A stretch of 64,000 nt of DNA from the NCBI GenBank assembly GCA_018993265.1, contig JAGKSW010000019.1, positions 1 to 64,000 on the forward strand, given 5' to 3'. Shown here piece after piece: positions 36,847 through 45,847 of the stretch. The position numbers and the translations under genes were made by a program. Position 1 is the stretch's first letter. The number at the start of each line of letters is the position of its first letter. This DNA comes from Nostoc sp. TH1S01. GTDB taxonomy: Bacteria; Cyanobacteriota; Cyanobacteriia; Cyanobacteriales; Nostocaceae. A model generated the notes under the pieces. The model had not been told where the DNA came from. It searched no databases and worked only from the letters and a program-made list of their open reading frames with translations.

Positions 36847-38002
36847 AAACTACACGTCTGAAGGCGATCGTATGTCATCAATAAACTGAAATGTCTATTT
36901 ACTGGATGAAAAAAATTTTTTTAATCGAGTTGATCCTGAATCGACTACTCAAAACAGAGCCAATAAAATTTCCGATAATACTTACATAAGATTCTTTAAA
37001 AGAGTGCCTAAATTTTCCAGTATCTTATTGATAATGTAAATATTTTATACAAAAAACACTATATGCTGAAAAAGCAAGCAAAATCTTCTCTGAGTAGACA
37101 AATTTTGTCAGATTGATTTTGTGAAACTAACCTCTGAACAAAATCTAAATCGGTGGTAGCGACAGTTGCTATCCAATCACAGTAAAATTTTTCAATTATT
37201 AACAGTTTTGCATGGGTTATAGCGCAATACGGTTCAGTTAAAGCTAGATTTGTGAGAAATAAACTAAATCAATTAAATCCTGAATTTATCGGCATTTATC
37301 AGCGTACATCGGCGGTTAAATATTCTTATATGAACCGTATTGGGTTATAGCACAACTTTTACTTACTTATACAGTGTTGTCAAACCTCAAGAGGAAAGCA
37401 TTCAAATGAGTAGAGCTCATAATAAACACAAGATAAACGGTGAAATACTATTTAAATGAAAAATAACTATCAGTTGAAAACTTTATGCACTAGATAATGG
37501 CAAAATTTATTTACATAAAGCAAATAATCTTCATTTTTTAGATAAGAAGGTTTGAACTTTTTTAAATATTATTAAAATCTTTAAAGATAAAGTACAAATA
37601 TCAGTATATTACATAGGTAATTAGCAGCAATTAACTTTCTAACACCTAAATATTATCAAGGTCATAACATATATTTTGGATGGTAAAGATGATATAAAAC
37701 TCACTTATTCACTTATAAATAAGTAGGAATTTAAAAGATTAAACAAAAAATTAATTTCACAGATTACTAATCTAGCAAGAGTGGGAATAATTATTCATCA
37801 GCGGTTCAATTTATAGGATTCATATTTGATTTTTGAAAAAAATATGTACTCATCTAAAGTGCTTCTTTTATGTTCCCTGTTTCCCACATACATAAATAAT
37901 TTCAGTAATCAAATTGGATTCTCATATATAATAAAGTATTAACCCACAGATTAAATTTAATGTATTGTTTAATATACTAAAATAGGTAATACATCACAAG
38001 CA
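36847..38002. other. 1.16-kb gene-free AT-rich region
   Basis: The longest gene-free stretch in the window. It is very AT-rich with no open frame of coding character. It contains a MITE-like element at 37225-37342 (12-bp inverted ends) and carries the promoters of the hybrid kinase (leftward) and the response regulator (rightward). No tRNA, riboswitch or small RNA that I recognise. Confidence 0.5.
37225..37342. repeat. MITE-like element with 12-bp inverted ends
   Basis: Perfect inverted termini CAATACGGTTCA (37225-37236) and TGAACCGTATTG (37331-37342) enclose about 94 bases. A GGGTTATAG(C) motif flanks both sides as a direct repeat (37214-37222 and 37342-37350), which may be a duplicated target. 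There is no room for a transposase. Confidence 0.5.
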
Positions 38003-38647
38003 ATGACAAAAATTTTAGTAATAGAAGACCAAGAAGATGTTCGTAGCATTATTGTAGAAATCCTGAGAGCAGAAAATTTCTATGTTATAGATGCGGCTAA
38101 TGGAAAAGATGGCATTAAATTGCTACAAACAGAAATCCCTGATTTGATTATCTGTGATATTACAATGCCTGAGTTAAATGGTTATGAAGTTGTAACATGG
38201 GCACGCGAAAATCCAGAGACTGAAGCTATACCTTTTATATTTCTAACAGCTAAATCTTCTCGAATTGATATTCGTCAAGGTATAGAATTAGGTGCTAATG
38301 ATTATCTAATTAAACCTTTTACTAGAGCAGATTTGCTAGGAGCAATAACAGCTATTTTTGAGAAACAAGAAATAATCAATAGACAAACTCAAAATAAAAT
38401 TAATCAATCGTATAATTATATTAATCAATCAGTTAATAATGAATTTTTTAATCCTCTTCATCATGTTAGAAATGGCTTGAAAAAGCTGATAGACAACTAT
38501 GAATTGATGGGAAGAGAGGAAATATTAAAAAAACTTAAAGAAATTTATAGCTTAAGCGACAATTTTCAAGATATATATCCAAATAATTCAATAAATATAC
38601 TCAACCAGAAAATTAATTATGAATCCTATAAAAATTTTGATAGTTGA
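38003..38647 (+). CDS. response regulator with degenerate C-terminal helical domain
   Basis: A 214-residue protein: residues 1-122 are a complete CheY-like receiver (ILVIEDQEDV, phospho-Asp ~53 in IICDITMPELNGYE, Lys in YLIKPF ~102). After a polar linker rich in Asn/Gln, residues ~150-195 form a helix pair with FFNPLHHVRNGLKKL that resembles a degenerate histidine-kinase dimerisation helix. No DNA-binding domain is seen. The next gene starts 29 bases before its stop, so the two are translationally coupled. It probably partners the following REC-kinase. Confidence 0.85.
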   Translation: MTKILVIEDQEDVRSIIVEILRAENFYVIDAANGKDGIKLLQTEIPDLIICDITMPELNGYEVVTWARENPETEAIPFIFLTAKSSRIDIRQGIELGANDYLIKPFTRADLLGAITAIFEKQEIINRQTQNKINQSYNYINQSVNNEFFNPLHHVRNGLKKLIDNYELMGREEILKKLKEIYSLSDNFQDIYPNNSINILNQKINYESYKNFDS

Positions 38648-39776
38648 AGACGAGCAGTTAGTTGCTGATGACCTGAGAGAAACTCTAGAAGATTTGGGCT
38701 ATATTGTCCCTGCCTTAGTAGCATCAGGAGAACAAGCTATTCTGACAGCAGAAACTTTGCGACCTGATTTAGTACTAATGGACATCAGACTAGAAGGCGA
38801 AATGGATGGAATAGAAGCCTCTTCTGAAATCCAGTCTCGTTTTAATTTGCCTGTTGTTTACCTTACTGCTAATGCGGATCGAGCAACATTAGAGCGTGCA
38901 AAAACTTCACAACCCTTTGGTTATATTGTCAAACCATTTGATGAAAGAATCTTAGTCACCACAATTGAGATTGCCCTAGCGCGACACCAAACAGAAGTGA
39001 AAGTTCAAGAAGCACTCATTGTTGCTCAAAATAATCAGCAAATTGCTGAGTCTAAAAGTCAGAAGGAATCTCAGCAATTTTATATGGCAGCCCATGAGTT
39101 TCGTAACCCATTAACAACAATTAGGCTAAGTAGTGAAATGTTGAAAGCCTATGGTGGTCAGATGTCAGAGCAAAGAAAACAAAATCATCTTGACCGGATA
39201 GTATCTGCTACAGATACTTTGACAAATCTCTTAGAAAATGTACTTACACTAGGCAAATCAGAATCTAGTAATTTTGTATTCAACCCTAGAGCGATAGATG
39301 TCGTAGCTTTCTGTGAAGAAATAGTTCACTCTTGGCAGTTGACCCTGAACGAGCAATACGAAGTAACCTTTGCGGCAAATACTAAAAATTGTATTGCCTA
39401 TCTAGATGAACAGCTACTATGGCATTTACTCAATAACTTACTTTCCAACGCAGTGAAGTATTCCCCGAAAGGTAGTACTGTTTCGTTATTACTAAATTGC
39501 GAAGATAACAGTGTTTATTTACAAGTAAAAGACCAAGGGATAGGTATTCCACCAGAATTTCAAGCTAAACTATTTGAACCTTTTCAACGTGCCAGCAATG
39601 CTGCCACAATTCCTGGTACAGGTTTAGGTTTAGCAATTGTTAAACGATGTGTCGATTTGCACAAGGGTGAAATTTACGTAGATACTATTTTAAGTAAAGG
39701 AACAAGTTTTGTAGTTCAACTACCATTAAAAGCAGATACTCTATCTGTTGAATTAACAAGTTGTAATTATTTGTAA
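38619..39776 (+). CDS. REC-histidine kinase
   Basis: A 385-residue protein with an N-terminal receiver (ILIVEDEQLVADDLRETL, phospho-Asp ~55 in LVLMDIRLEGEMDGIE, Lys in YIVKPFDE ~105) and a C-terminal kinase: H-box FYMAAHEFRNPLTTIRLSSE (His ~160), N-box NNLLSNAVKYSP, G boxes DQGIGIP and GTGLGLAIV. It lacks sensory and membrane domains, so it likely takes input from its own receiver. It overlaps the upstream response regulator by 29 bases. This is a typical cyanobacterial coupled pair. The stimulus is unknown. Confidence 0.9.
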   Translation: MNPIKILIVEDEQLVADDLRETLEDLGYIVPALVASGEQAILTAETLRPDLVLMDIRLEGEMDGIEASSEIQSRFNLPVVYLTANADRATLERAKTSQPFGYIVKPFDERILVTTIEIALARHQTEVKVQEALIVAQNNQQIAESKSQKESQQFYMAAHEFRNPLTTIRLSSEMLKAYGGQMSEQRKQNHLDRIVSATDTLTNLLENVLTLGKSESSNFVFNPRAIDVVAFCEEIVHSWQLTLNEQYEVTFAANTKNCIAYLDEQLLWHLLNNLLSNAVKYSPKGSTVSLLLNCEDNSVYLQVKDQGIGIPPEFQAKLFEPFQRASNAATIPGTGLGLAIVKRCVDLHKGEIYVDTILSKGTSFVVQLPLKADTLSVELTSCNYL

Positions 39777-39808
39777 GATGTGTAATGCTCTTGCTCAAGC
39801 ATTACATC
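39777..39808 (+). terminator. candidate terminator after the REC-kinase
   Basis: Arms GATGTGTAATGCT and AGCATTACATC pair with one bulged base, starting immediately after the stop codon, followed by CTTAAAAAG. A second small hairpin, ATGGGTTA/TAACCCAT (39819-39842), lies close behind. A clear T-run is absent. Confidence 0.5.
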
Positions 39809-40148
39809 CTTAAAAAGTATGGGTTACGCTATGCTAACCCATCCTAATTACAAACATGTTTTTATTTATTCTTGAGGTAGCTTTAAATAGAGCTATCTCA
39901 TAAATTTTTAATTACACCTAAAGTTAATTTATTAGTAATAAAAATCACTAGCCAATAGTTCATGATAAGTCAAGCTTTTTCAAGCGTTTTGTCATTATTC
40001 TAGATAATTATTCATATTTATCTTCTTGTTTGGTGATATTTTTGGCAGAAATACTCAATAATATCAAAAATTGACTTGCCGCTAATTAAAAAGCTTAATA
40101 TAATTTATACCAATTAATTATTGAATGACATGAATTATTGATATTAGC
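39809..40148. other. gene-free spacer before the NACHT gene
   Basis: About 340 AT-rich bases. Apart from the ATGGGTTA/TAACCCAT hairpin (39819-39842) I see only runs of A/T and no gene; it presumably carries the NACHT gene promoter. Confidence 0.4.
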
Positions 40149-42497
40149 ATGGCCAAACGATCTCTCCAAGCGTCTGATGAAGGTATTAAAAAAGCTAAAC
40201 GGGCTTTTAATCATAAAGGTTGGACACAAGAATATCTTGCGAGTCAAGTTGGTCTAGACAGCCGCCAACCAATTTGGAAGTTTTTTACTGGTAAACCTGT
40301 TGCTCGTCAAATATTTAATGAAATTTGCTTTTGTCTAGAACTAGACCCAGAAGAAATTGTTCAAAGATTAGAATTTGAACACAATGAAGACTCACCATTT
40401 CAGCAGATACTAGAAAGTAAAAATTATCATATTGTTGACCCTTTAGTCTCTAAAGTACGGGCTGCTCACGCCGAAAAAATTCAAAATCTATGTGGTACTA
40501 TCCATTTATTAGATGTTTCTCGTACCGTCGAATTAGATGAATTATTTGTTGAAGTAAATGTAATAGAAGAAATTTCTAGCCAAAGATGGATCGATATTTC
40601 AAAATTATGTAAATTTGATCATAAAACTTTAGAAAAATTTGATTTAGAGGAAGTTACTACTAAGCGAACTACAGGTTTACAAGCTATTGAAAAATTTTCT
40701 AAGTTGGTAGTGCTTGGCAAGCCAGGTTCAGGCAAAACTACTTTTTTACAATCAGTTGCTATACTTTGTAATCAAGGTAAATTTAAGGCTCAAAAATTAC
40801 CTATTTTTGTGAGTTTGAAAAATTTTGCTGAAAATATAAATTGTGAGGATGAAAATCCTTTATTAAAGTATTTAGTTCAAGAGTTTAGCTATTGTAAAAT
40901 AACTCAACAGGAATTAGAAAACTTACTCCATGAAGGTAAAGCTTTAATTTTGTTAGATGGTTTGGATGAAGTTGCAAATAAAAATAGCGATAAAATTAAT
41001 AAAATTATTAGCAATTTTTTTGAAGTTTTTTATAAAAATATAGTAATTATTACTTGTCGAATTGGATTTAAACATCAAAAGTTTAAAGGGTTCGCAGAAG
41101 TAGAAATTGCCGAGTTTACAAAATCGCAAATTGTAAATTTTACGAATAAATGGTTTACTGCTTTTACTCAAAAAAATCTACGCTTAAAAAAAACGTTAGC
41201 ATCTAAATTTATTGAAAAAATAGCGCTTTCCGAAAATCGATTAATTCAAAATCTTCTATCTACACCTCTTTTATTAAATCTCTCCTGTTTAATTTTTCAA
41301 TGTTTAGAAGATTTTCCTACTAAACGTTCTGAAATTTACCGACAGGGATTAGAGTTATTACTGGTACGTTGGGATGAAGAAAGGGGCATAAAAAGAGATG
41401 AAGTTTATCGGAATTTAAGTTTAGCCCAAAAAATTAAGTTGCTGAGTTACATAGCTGCTACTGCCTTTGAAAAAGGTGATTACTTTTTGGAGGAAACTAA
41501 AATTTGTCAATTAATATCTGACTATCTTTATTTGCTACCTAATACAGCGCCAGATATAACTGACAATGATATAGAAGATTTATTAGTAAATAGTAAAGCC
41601 GTGCTGAAATCAATTGAGTTACAGCATGGTTTATTAATTGAAAATGCTAGAGGCATTTATTCTTTTTCTCATGTAACATTTTATGAATATTTTACAGCAA
41701 GGTTTATTGCTAATGGTGAGCAAAAAACATTAGATAAAGTTGTTTATAATATGTTTGATAAACGATGGCGCGAAGTTATTTTGCTCACCTCAGAAATGCT
41801 GAGGTCATTTGATAATTTATGTCAGTTAATGAAGCAACAAATTGAAAATTTATTTGTTGCAGATGAAAAGTTAAATCGTTGTCTCACTTGGGTGATGCAA
41901 AAATCTTCAACAGTTACATCAAATTATCACCCATCGGCTGTACGAGCTTTTTATTTTACTCTGATTCTACCTGCTGATTACTCTTTATGTCGTAACCAAA
42001 CTCTAGCTATATCTTTAGATGATCATCTTGCTGGAAAACTAGCTGATGATTTAGCTTTAGATTTAGCTTTAATGCATATTCTGGCAGTTAGTATTGCTTT
42101 AACTCCAGAGCTTTTTTGTAAGCGCATTTCTGCTATTAAATTAGCTCTTGATATTGATTATTTACTACAAGAACATTCATCTTTATCGGAATCTCTCCAC
42201 AGCCTGAAACAGGAACTGCCTAGTTCTCAACAAGAGCGAGAGGTATTAAAAGTATGGTGGCAATCTCATGGGCTATCTTGGACTACTCAATTAAAGGAAG
42301 TTATCAAAGTTCACCGTCAGATAGTTTGTGATTGGCAATTCAATGAAGGACAGTTGCAGTTAATTCAGCAATATTGGGAAGCAAACAGTTTATTAGTAGA
42401 TTGCTTCAATGTTGTTAGCAATGTAACTTCTAATTTACGAGAGATGATTGAAAACACTTTGCTGTTACCTCCCGATATAACTGAAAAATCGCTTTAA
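40149..42497 (+). CDS. HTH-NACHT NTPase (bNACHT/STAND family)
   Basis: A 782-residue STAND-type NTPase. N-terminus: a helix-turn-helix-like unit (GWTQEYLASQVGLDSRQPIW, ~24-43). A NACHT domain follows with Walker A GKPGSGKT (~190-197), Walker B LILLDGLDE (~267-275) and the FSHVTFYEYFTARF C-terminal winged segment (~500). The last ~280 residues are helical and I see no repeats, TIR, protease or nuclease domain. Bacterial NACHT proteins are known anti-phage sensors, while related cyanobacterial ones may be regulators. It stands alone, AT-rich, and could be horizontally acquired. Function is not shown. Confidence 0.85.
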   Translation: MAKRSLQASDEGIKKAKRAFNHKGWTQEYLASQVGLDSRQPIWKFFTGKPVARQIFNEICFCLELDPEEIVQRLEFEHNEDSPFQQILESKNYHIVDPLVSKVRAAHAEKIQNLCGTIHLLDVSRTVELDELFVEVNVIEEISSQRWIDISKLCKFDHKTLEKFDLEEVTTKRTTGLQAIEKFSKLVVLGKPGSGKTTFLQSVAILCNQGKFKAQKLPIFVSLKNFAENINCEDENPLLKYLVQEFSYCKITQQELENLLHEGKALILLDGLDEVANKNSDKINKIISNFFEVFYKNIVIITCRIGFKHQKFKGFAEVEIAEFTKSQIVNFTNKWFTAFTQKNLRLKKTLASKFIEKIALSENRLIQNLLSTPLLLNLSCLIFQCLEDFPTKRSEIYRQGLELLLVRWDEERGIKRDEVYRNLSLAQKIKLLSYIAATAFEKGDYFLEETKICQLISDYLYLLPNTAPDITDNDIEDLLVNSKAVLKSIELQHGLLIENARGIYSFSHVTFYEYFTARFIANGEQKTLDKVVYNMFDKRWREVILLTSEMLRSFDNLCQLMKQQIENLFVADEKLNRCLTWVMQKSSTVTSNYHPSAVRAFYFTLILPADYSLCRNQTLAISLDDHLAGKLADDLALDLALMHILAVSIALTPELFCKRISAIKLALDIDYLLQEHSSLSESLHSLKQELPSSQQEREVLKVWWQSHGLSWTTQLKEVIKVHRQIVCDWQFNEGQLQLIQQYWEANSLLVDCFNVVSNVTSNLREMIENTLLLPPDITEKSL

Positions 42498-42620
42498 TAT
42501 CTTGATTTTTGTGAAATACAGCGTTTTTCGGTTGAGTGCAGCACAAGTAGATAGAGGCTAGAGGCTAGAGATTAAAGACTAGAGAAATGTACCTTATTGG
42601 TATGAAAACTGCTGTAGTAT

Positions 42621-42774
42621 AGGACTTACGCAACGCCGATATTGTCATTGCGACCGGAACGAAGTGTAGAGAAGCAATCCCAGGTTCAGGGGAGATTACT
42701 TCCCGCCACGCCTTCGGCTCGCGGCTTCGGCTTCGCTCGTAATGACGGAGTTACGTTCTTTTTGCGTAAGTCCT
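42621..42774. repeat. MITE with AGGACTTACGCAA inverted ends
   Basis: A 154-bp non-coding element with perfect 13-bp terminal inverted repeats AGGACTTACGCAA/TTGCGTAAGTCCT. Inner arms GTCATTGCGA and TCGTAATGAC nest inside. The middle is GC-rich (CGCCTTCGGCTCGCGGCTTC) unlike its AT-rich flanks. No coding capacity. A solo copy of one end is at 58746-58758. Confidence 0.7.
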
Positions 42775-42850
42775 GATCTTGATTTTTGTGAAATAGTATA
42801 ATCATGCGGATAGGATACTACCAGTTACTTGATTGTAATTTAAAGTCAAG

Positions 42851-42898
42851 TGGGCAATGCTCAAAATTCGGTTTTGAAAGAATTTTGAGCATTGCCCA
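42851..42898. repeat. perfect 19-bp hairpin between convergent genes
   Basis: Arms TGGGCAATGCTCAAAATTC (42851-42869) and its exact complement (42880-42898) around a 10-base loop GGTTTTGAAA. Located between the convergent NACHT and pirin genes. No T-run follows on either strand, so it may be a repeat or a structural mRNA end rather than an intrinsic terminator. Confidence 0.6.
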
Positions 42899-42976
42899 AT
42901 CTCAATTTATGGAGAATGATGCAAGATACAAGGATAATTTATACAGCCAATTTTAGGTAAATCAGGCTGTTTGTAA

Positions 42977-43693
42977 TTAACCTAAATCAAATAGGAGAAT
43001 TTCTGCACTCAGGTCGGTGCTAATTTCGAGTTGTTCTTCGCCGCTGATTTGCACGCCATCGCCTGCTCTGAGTTCTTCACCGTTCAATGTTGCTATACCT
43101 TGAGCGATTTGCAACCAAGCGTAGCGATCGCGTTTCAAGTGATAATTCACCACATCACCGCTTTCTAAAACAGAGACGTATAAATCCACATCTTGATGAA
43201 TTGTCACCGCACCGTCGCGTCCATCTTTGGCTGCTATTAGGCGTAATTGACCCCGCTTTTCTTCTTCAGAAAATGCTTTTTGTTCATATCTGGGAGCCAA
43301 GCCTTGTTCATCTGGTAAAATCCAGATTTGCAGTAGGTGCAGTGGTTCAGTAGGTGAGGGATTAAACTCGCTGTGCATGATACCTGTACCAGCACTCATA
43401 ATTTGAGCATCTCCAGGACGAATGACTGAGCCTGTACCTAAACTATCTTTATGCTCGACTGCGCCAGACAGCACATAAGTGAGGATTTCCATATCTCGAT
43501 GTCCGTGGGTAGGAAAGCCCGCACCAGGCGCAATGCGATCGTCGTTAATTACGCGCAGAGAGCGGAATCCCATCCGATTGGGATCGTAAAAATGGCTGAA
43601 AGAAAATGTATGGAAACTATCTAGCCAGCCAGTTTGGCTACGACCGCGATTATTTCTATCATGAATTAGATAGTTAATTGTATTTTGAGACAT
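42977..43693 (-). CDS. pirin family protein (YhhW type)
   Basis: A 238-residue pirin/quercetinase-like bicupin, shorter than the one at 19883. Family marks: [17 protein letters not shown], the metal-binding [17 protein letters not shown] and KDSLG, and [12 protein letters not shown]. coli YhhW has quercetin 2,3-dioxygenase activity; the natural substrate in cyanobacteria is not known. It diverges from a short spacer to dps on the same strand further upstream. An isolated gene with its own promoter is likely. Confidence 0.88.
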   Translation of the reverse strand: MSQNTINYLIHDRNNRGRSQTGWLDSFHTFSFSHFYDPNRMGFRSLRVINDDRIAPGAGFPTHGHRDMEILTYVLSGAVEHKDSLGTGSVIRPGDAQIMSAGTGIMHSEFNPSPTEPLHLLQIWILPDEQGLAPRYEQKAFSEEEKRGQLRLIAAKDGRDGAVTIHQDVDLYVSVLESGDVVNYHLKRDRYAWLQIAQGIATLNGEELRAGDGVQISGEEQLEISTDLSAEILLFDLG

Positions 43694-43966
43694 AAATCCA
43701 CCTCAGTTGATTTGCTTGTTGGAATGTAAATAATCAATATTTTTGTGTGCAGAAATATGCAAAATAACGCAGTTAATCAATTACAAAACTATCAAGTTGA
43801 TGCGCTAGATTTTCACTGCAAATTAACCACTAATCTCAGAGAGAGTTTTGATTTATCTAGCTTGCTTGCGACTTATTTAAATATTAGAATATCTACCTAT
43901 AAAATGAAAAGTACGCACTAAAAAGTGGCGTACTTACCAAAAGGATACTATGAAGTATACCAGGAT

Positions 43967-44527
43967 TTATCTGACTGCCGCTGGTGTTTTAACAGTAGCA
44001 GAGCCATTCTCTGCTTTGATTTCAGCTACTTGCAGATGAGCTTCTAAGAACCACAGTCGTTTGTCAATGGTGCGAGAAATTTCTGTATAAAGGTCTGCGG
44101 TATCTGCATCACCTAAATCGTCAGTTTTAGCGATCGCTTCTCGGATATGTTTAGCGTAAGATGCAAAACGGTCTGCTAATGCTGTTACATGGTCTTTGCC
44201 ATCCAAAATATCGAGGGGATATTCTGGCAGGATGGAGTTACTAGCAGCCAGTCTAGCTGTTCCGAAAGCATAGCCACCTAAAGCGGTAACACGTTCAGCC
44301 ACCATATCAACGTATTCTTCTAATTCGCCAGCAATCTCATCAAACAATTCATGCAACTGATAGAAGTCAGTACCTTTAACGTTCCAGTGTGCTTGCTTTG
44401 TCTGGGTTTTTAAATCTAAGGTAGCTGCCAATGTTTGATTAAGAATGACTACGATTTGAGAACGTGCTTCGGCAGGAATATCAATACGAGAGGGATAAAG
44501 TCGGGATGTCTGCTTATTGTCGCTCAT
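43967..44527 (-). CDS. dps: Dps family ferritin-like DNA-protection protein
   Basis: A mini-ferritin that detoxifies iron and peroxide and may coat DNA. The ferroxidase motif is present across subunits: TKQAHWNVKGTDFYQLHELF (His ~43), DEIAGELEEYVDMVAERV (Asp/Glu ~59-63), and the LGGYAFGTARLA block. The ATG at 44527 (MSDNKQTSRLYP) gives 186 residues; a GTG eight codons upstream is also open. It has a short polar N-terminus and a C-terminal extension. Peroxide-dependent control would be expected but no operator is seen. Confidence 0.92.
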   Translation of the reverse strand: MSDNKQTSRLYPSRIDIPAEARSQIVVILNQTLAATLDLKTQTKQAHWNVKGTDFYQLHELFDEIAGELEEYVDMVAERVTALGGYAFGTARLAASNSILPEYPLDILDGKDHVTALADRFASYAKHIREAIAKTDDLGDADTADLYTEISRTIDKRLWFLEAHLQVAEIKAENGSATVKTPAAVR

Positions 44528-44712
44528 GGTTCCACGTTTTTTGATCGACACATTGAGTCTACAAATAGTGATGGAGTTTGGGGAACTTCCGGAAGACAGA
44601 TGGTTTTTACCAGCGAATGATTTATTATCTTGATCATTCTTCAGAATGCTCAGTTATTAGTGCTGAATCAGCGTACTTATTCCTAACTCAGCACTTTCAA
44701 CTCAGCACTGTT

Positions 44713-45765
44713 TTATAGGCGATGATTGTCGATCGCATTGAATGTACCACCAAACAGGCGATCGCGGATCATGTCATTCTGCAAGAAGTCATGGGGAAAA
44801 CCTAGTTCAATTTGACTAACTTCGTTGAGGCGTTGCAGATGTTCCGGCGATAAGGTGATATCTAAACAAGCCAAGTTATCTTGAAATTGGCTGAGTTTGC
44901 GTGCGCCAACAATGGGAATAATTACACCACTTTGGGCGCGTAACCAAGCTAATGCAACTTGCGAAGGTGAACGACCGATTTCCGCCGCAACTTGACTGAC
45001 TACTTCGGCGATCGCTAAACTTTTTTCTGATACTGTTCCAAACATGGGGTTTGACAGTCTACCTTGTTCTTCTCCTGGTTGCAAAGGTTTATTATACTTA
45101 CCTGTCAGTACACCACCCGCTAAGGGCGACCAAGGTGTGATAGCTAAATCAAAGGCTTTAGCCATTGGTAGCAAATCTCGTTCTGGTGTACGCTGAATTA
45201 AATTATACTCAATTTGCAAAGCAACAAATGGTGTCCAGCCTTGATATTGAGCAATGGTATTGGCTTGAGCGACAATCCAAGCTGGTGCATCGGAAATACC
45301 AATGTAAAGAACTTTACCTTGCCTGACCACATCATCAAGCGATCGCATCACCTCCTCAATCGGAGTGGTAAAGTCCCAAGCGTGTAACCAAAATAAATCA
45401 ATGTAGTCTGTATTCAGTCGTTTTAAACTACCTTCTAAAGATTGCACCAAATTCTTGCGATGGTTGCCACTACCATTGGGATTACCTGTTTGTTCACCCA
45501 TCCGCAAGGGAAAAGAATATTTAGTTGCAACTACAAAACGTTCACGGTCTTTGGCAATTAATTCACCGACAATTTTTTCACTACTACCATCAGTGTAACC
45601 ATTAGCGGTGTCAATAAAATTACCGCCTGCTTCAATGAAAGTCTCAAAAATTTTGCGGCTTTCATCACCAGAAGCACCCCAACCCCAGTCATCACCAAAG
45701 GTCATCGTTCCCAAGCAGAGTTCCGAAACTCTCAACCCACTTTTGCCTAAGAGTTTGTATCTCAT
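44713..45765 (-). CDS. aldo/keto reductase
   Basis: A 350-residue NADPH-dependent reductase of the Tas/YghZ-like group. Marks: LGTMTFGDDWGWG, active-site Asp in FIDTANGYTDGSSE (~53-58) with Tyr in the same loop, catalytic Lys in VVATKYSF (~82), His in LFWLHAWD (~129) and the C-terminal cofactor loop VGARKLSQFQDNL. The substrate is unknown. It sits between the Dps and RluA-type genes on the same strand without clear operon spacing. Confidence 0.92.
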   Translation of the reverse strand: MRYKLLGKSGLRVSELCLGTMTFGDDWGWGASGDESRKIFETFIEAGGNFIDTANGYTDGSSEKIVGELIAKDRERFVVATKYSFPLRMGEQTGNPNGSGNHRKNLVQSLEGSLKRLNTDYIDLFWLHAWDFTTPIEEVMRSLDDVVRQGKVLYIGISDAPAWIVAQANTIAQYQGWTPFVALQIEYNLIQRTPERDLLPMAKAFDLAITPWSPLAGGVLTGKYNKPLQPGEEQGRLSNPMFGTVSEKSLAIAEVVSQVAAEIGRSPSQVALAWLRAQSGVIIPIVGARKLSQFQDNLACLDITLSPEHLQRLNEVSQIELGFPHDFLQNDMIRDRLFGGTFNAIDNHRL

Positions 45766-45847
45766 ATAACTCGCAATTGGTAATTTTTAATTACCTTAGC
45801 AGTGAAAAATTACCCGTAACAAATGACCAATGGTAGATGACGTTGGT

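Larger units (their letters stand above)
42498..42976. other. repeat-rich spacer
   Basis: No gene. It contains a STRR run (about 42553-42590, AGGCTAGAGGCTAGAG type), a MITE-like element (42621-42774) and a 19-bp perfect hairpin (42851-42898), described separately. Confidence 0.6.
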
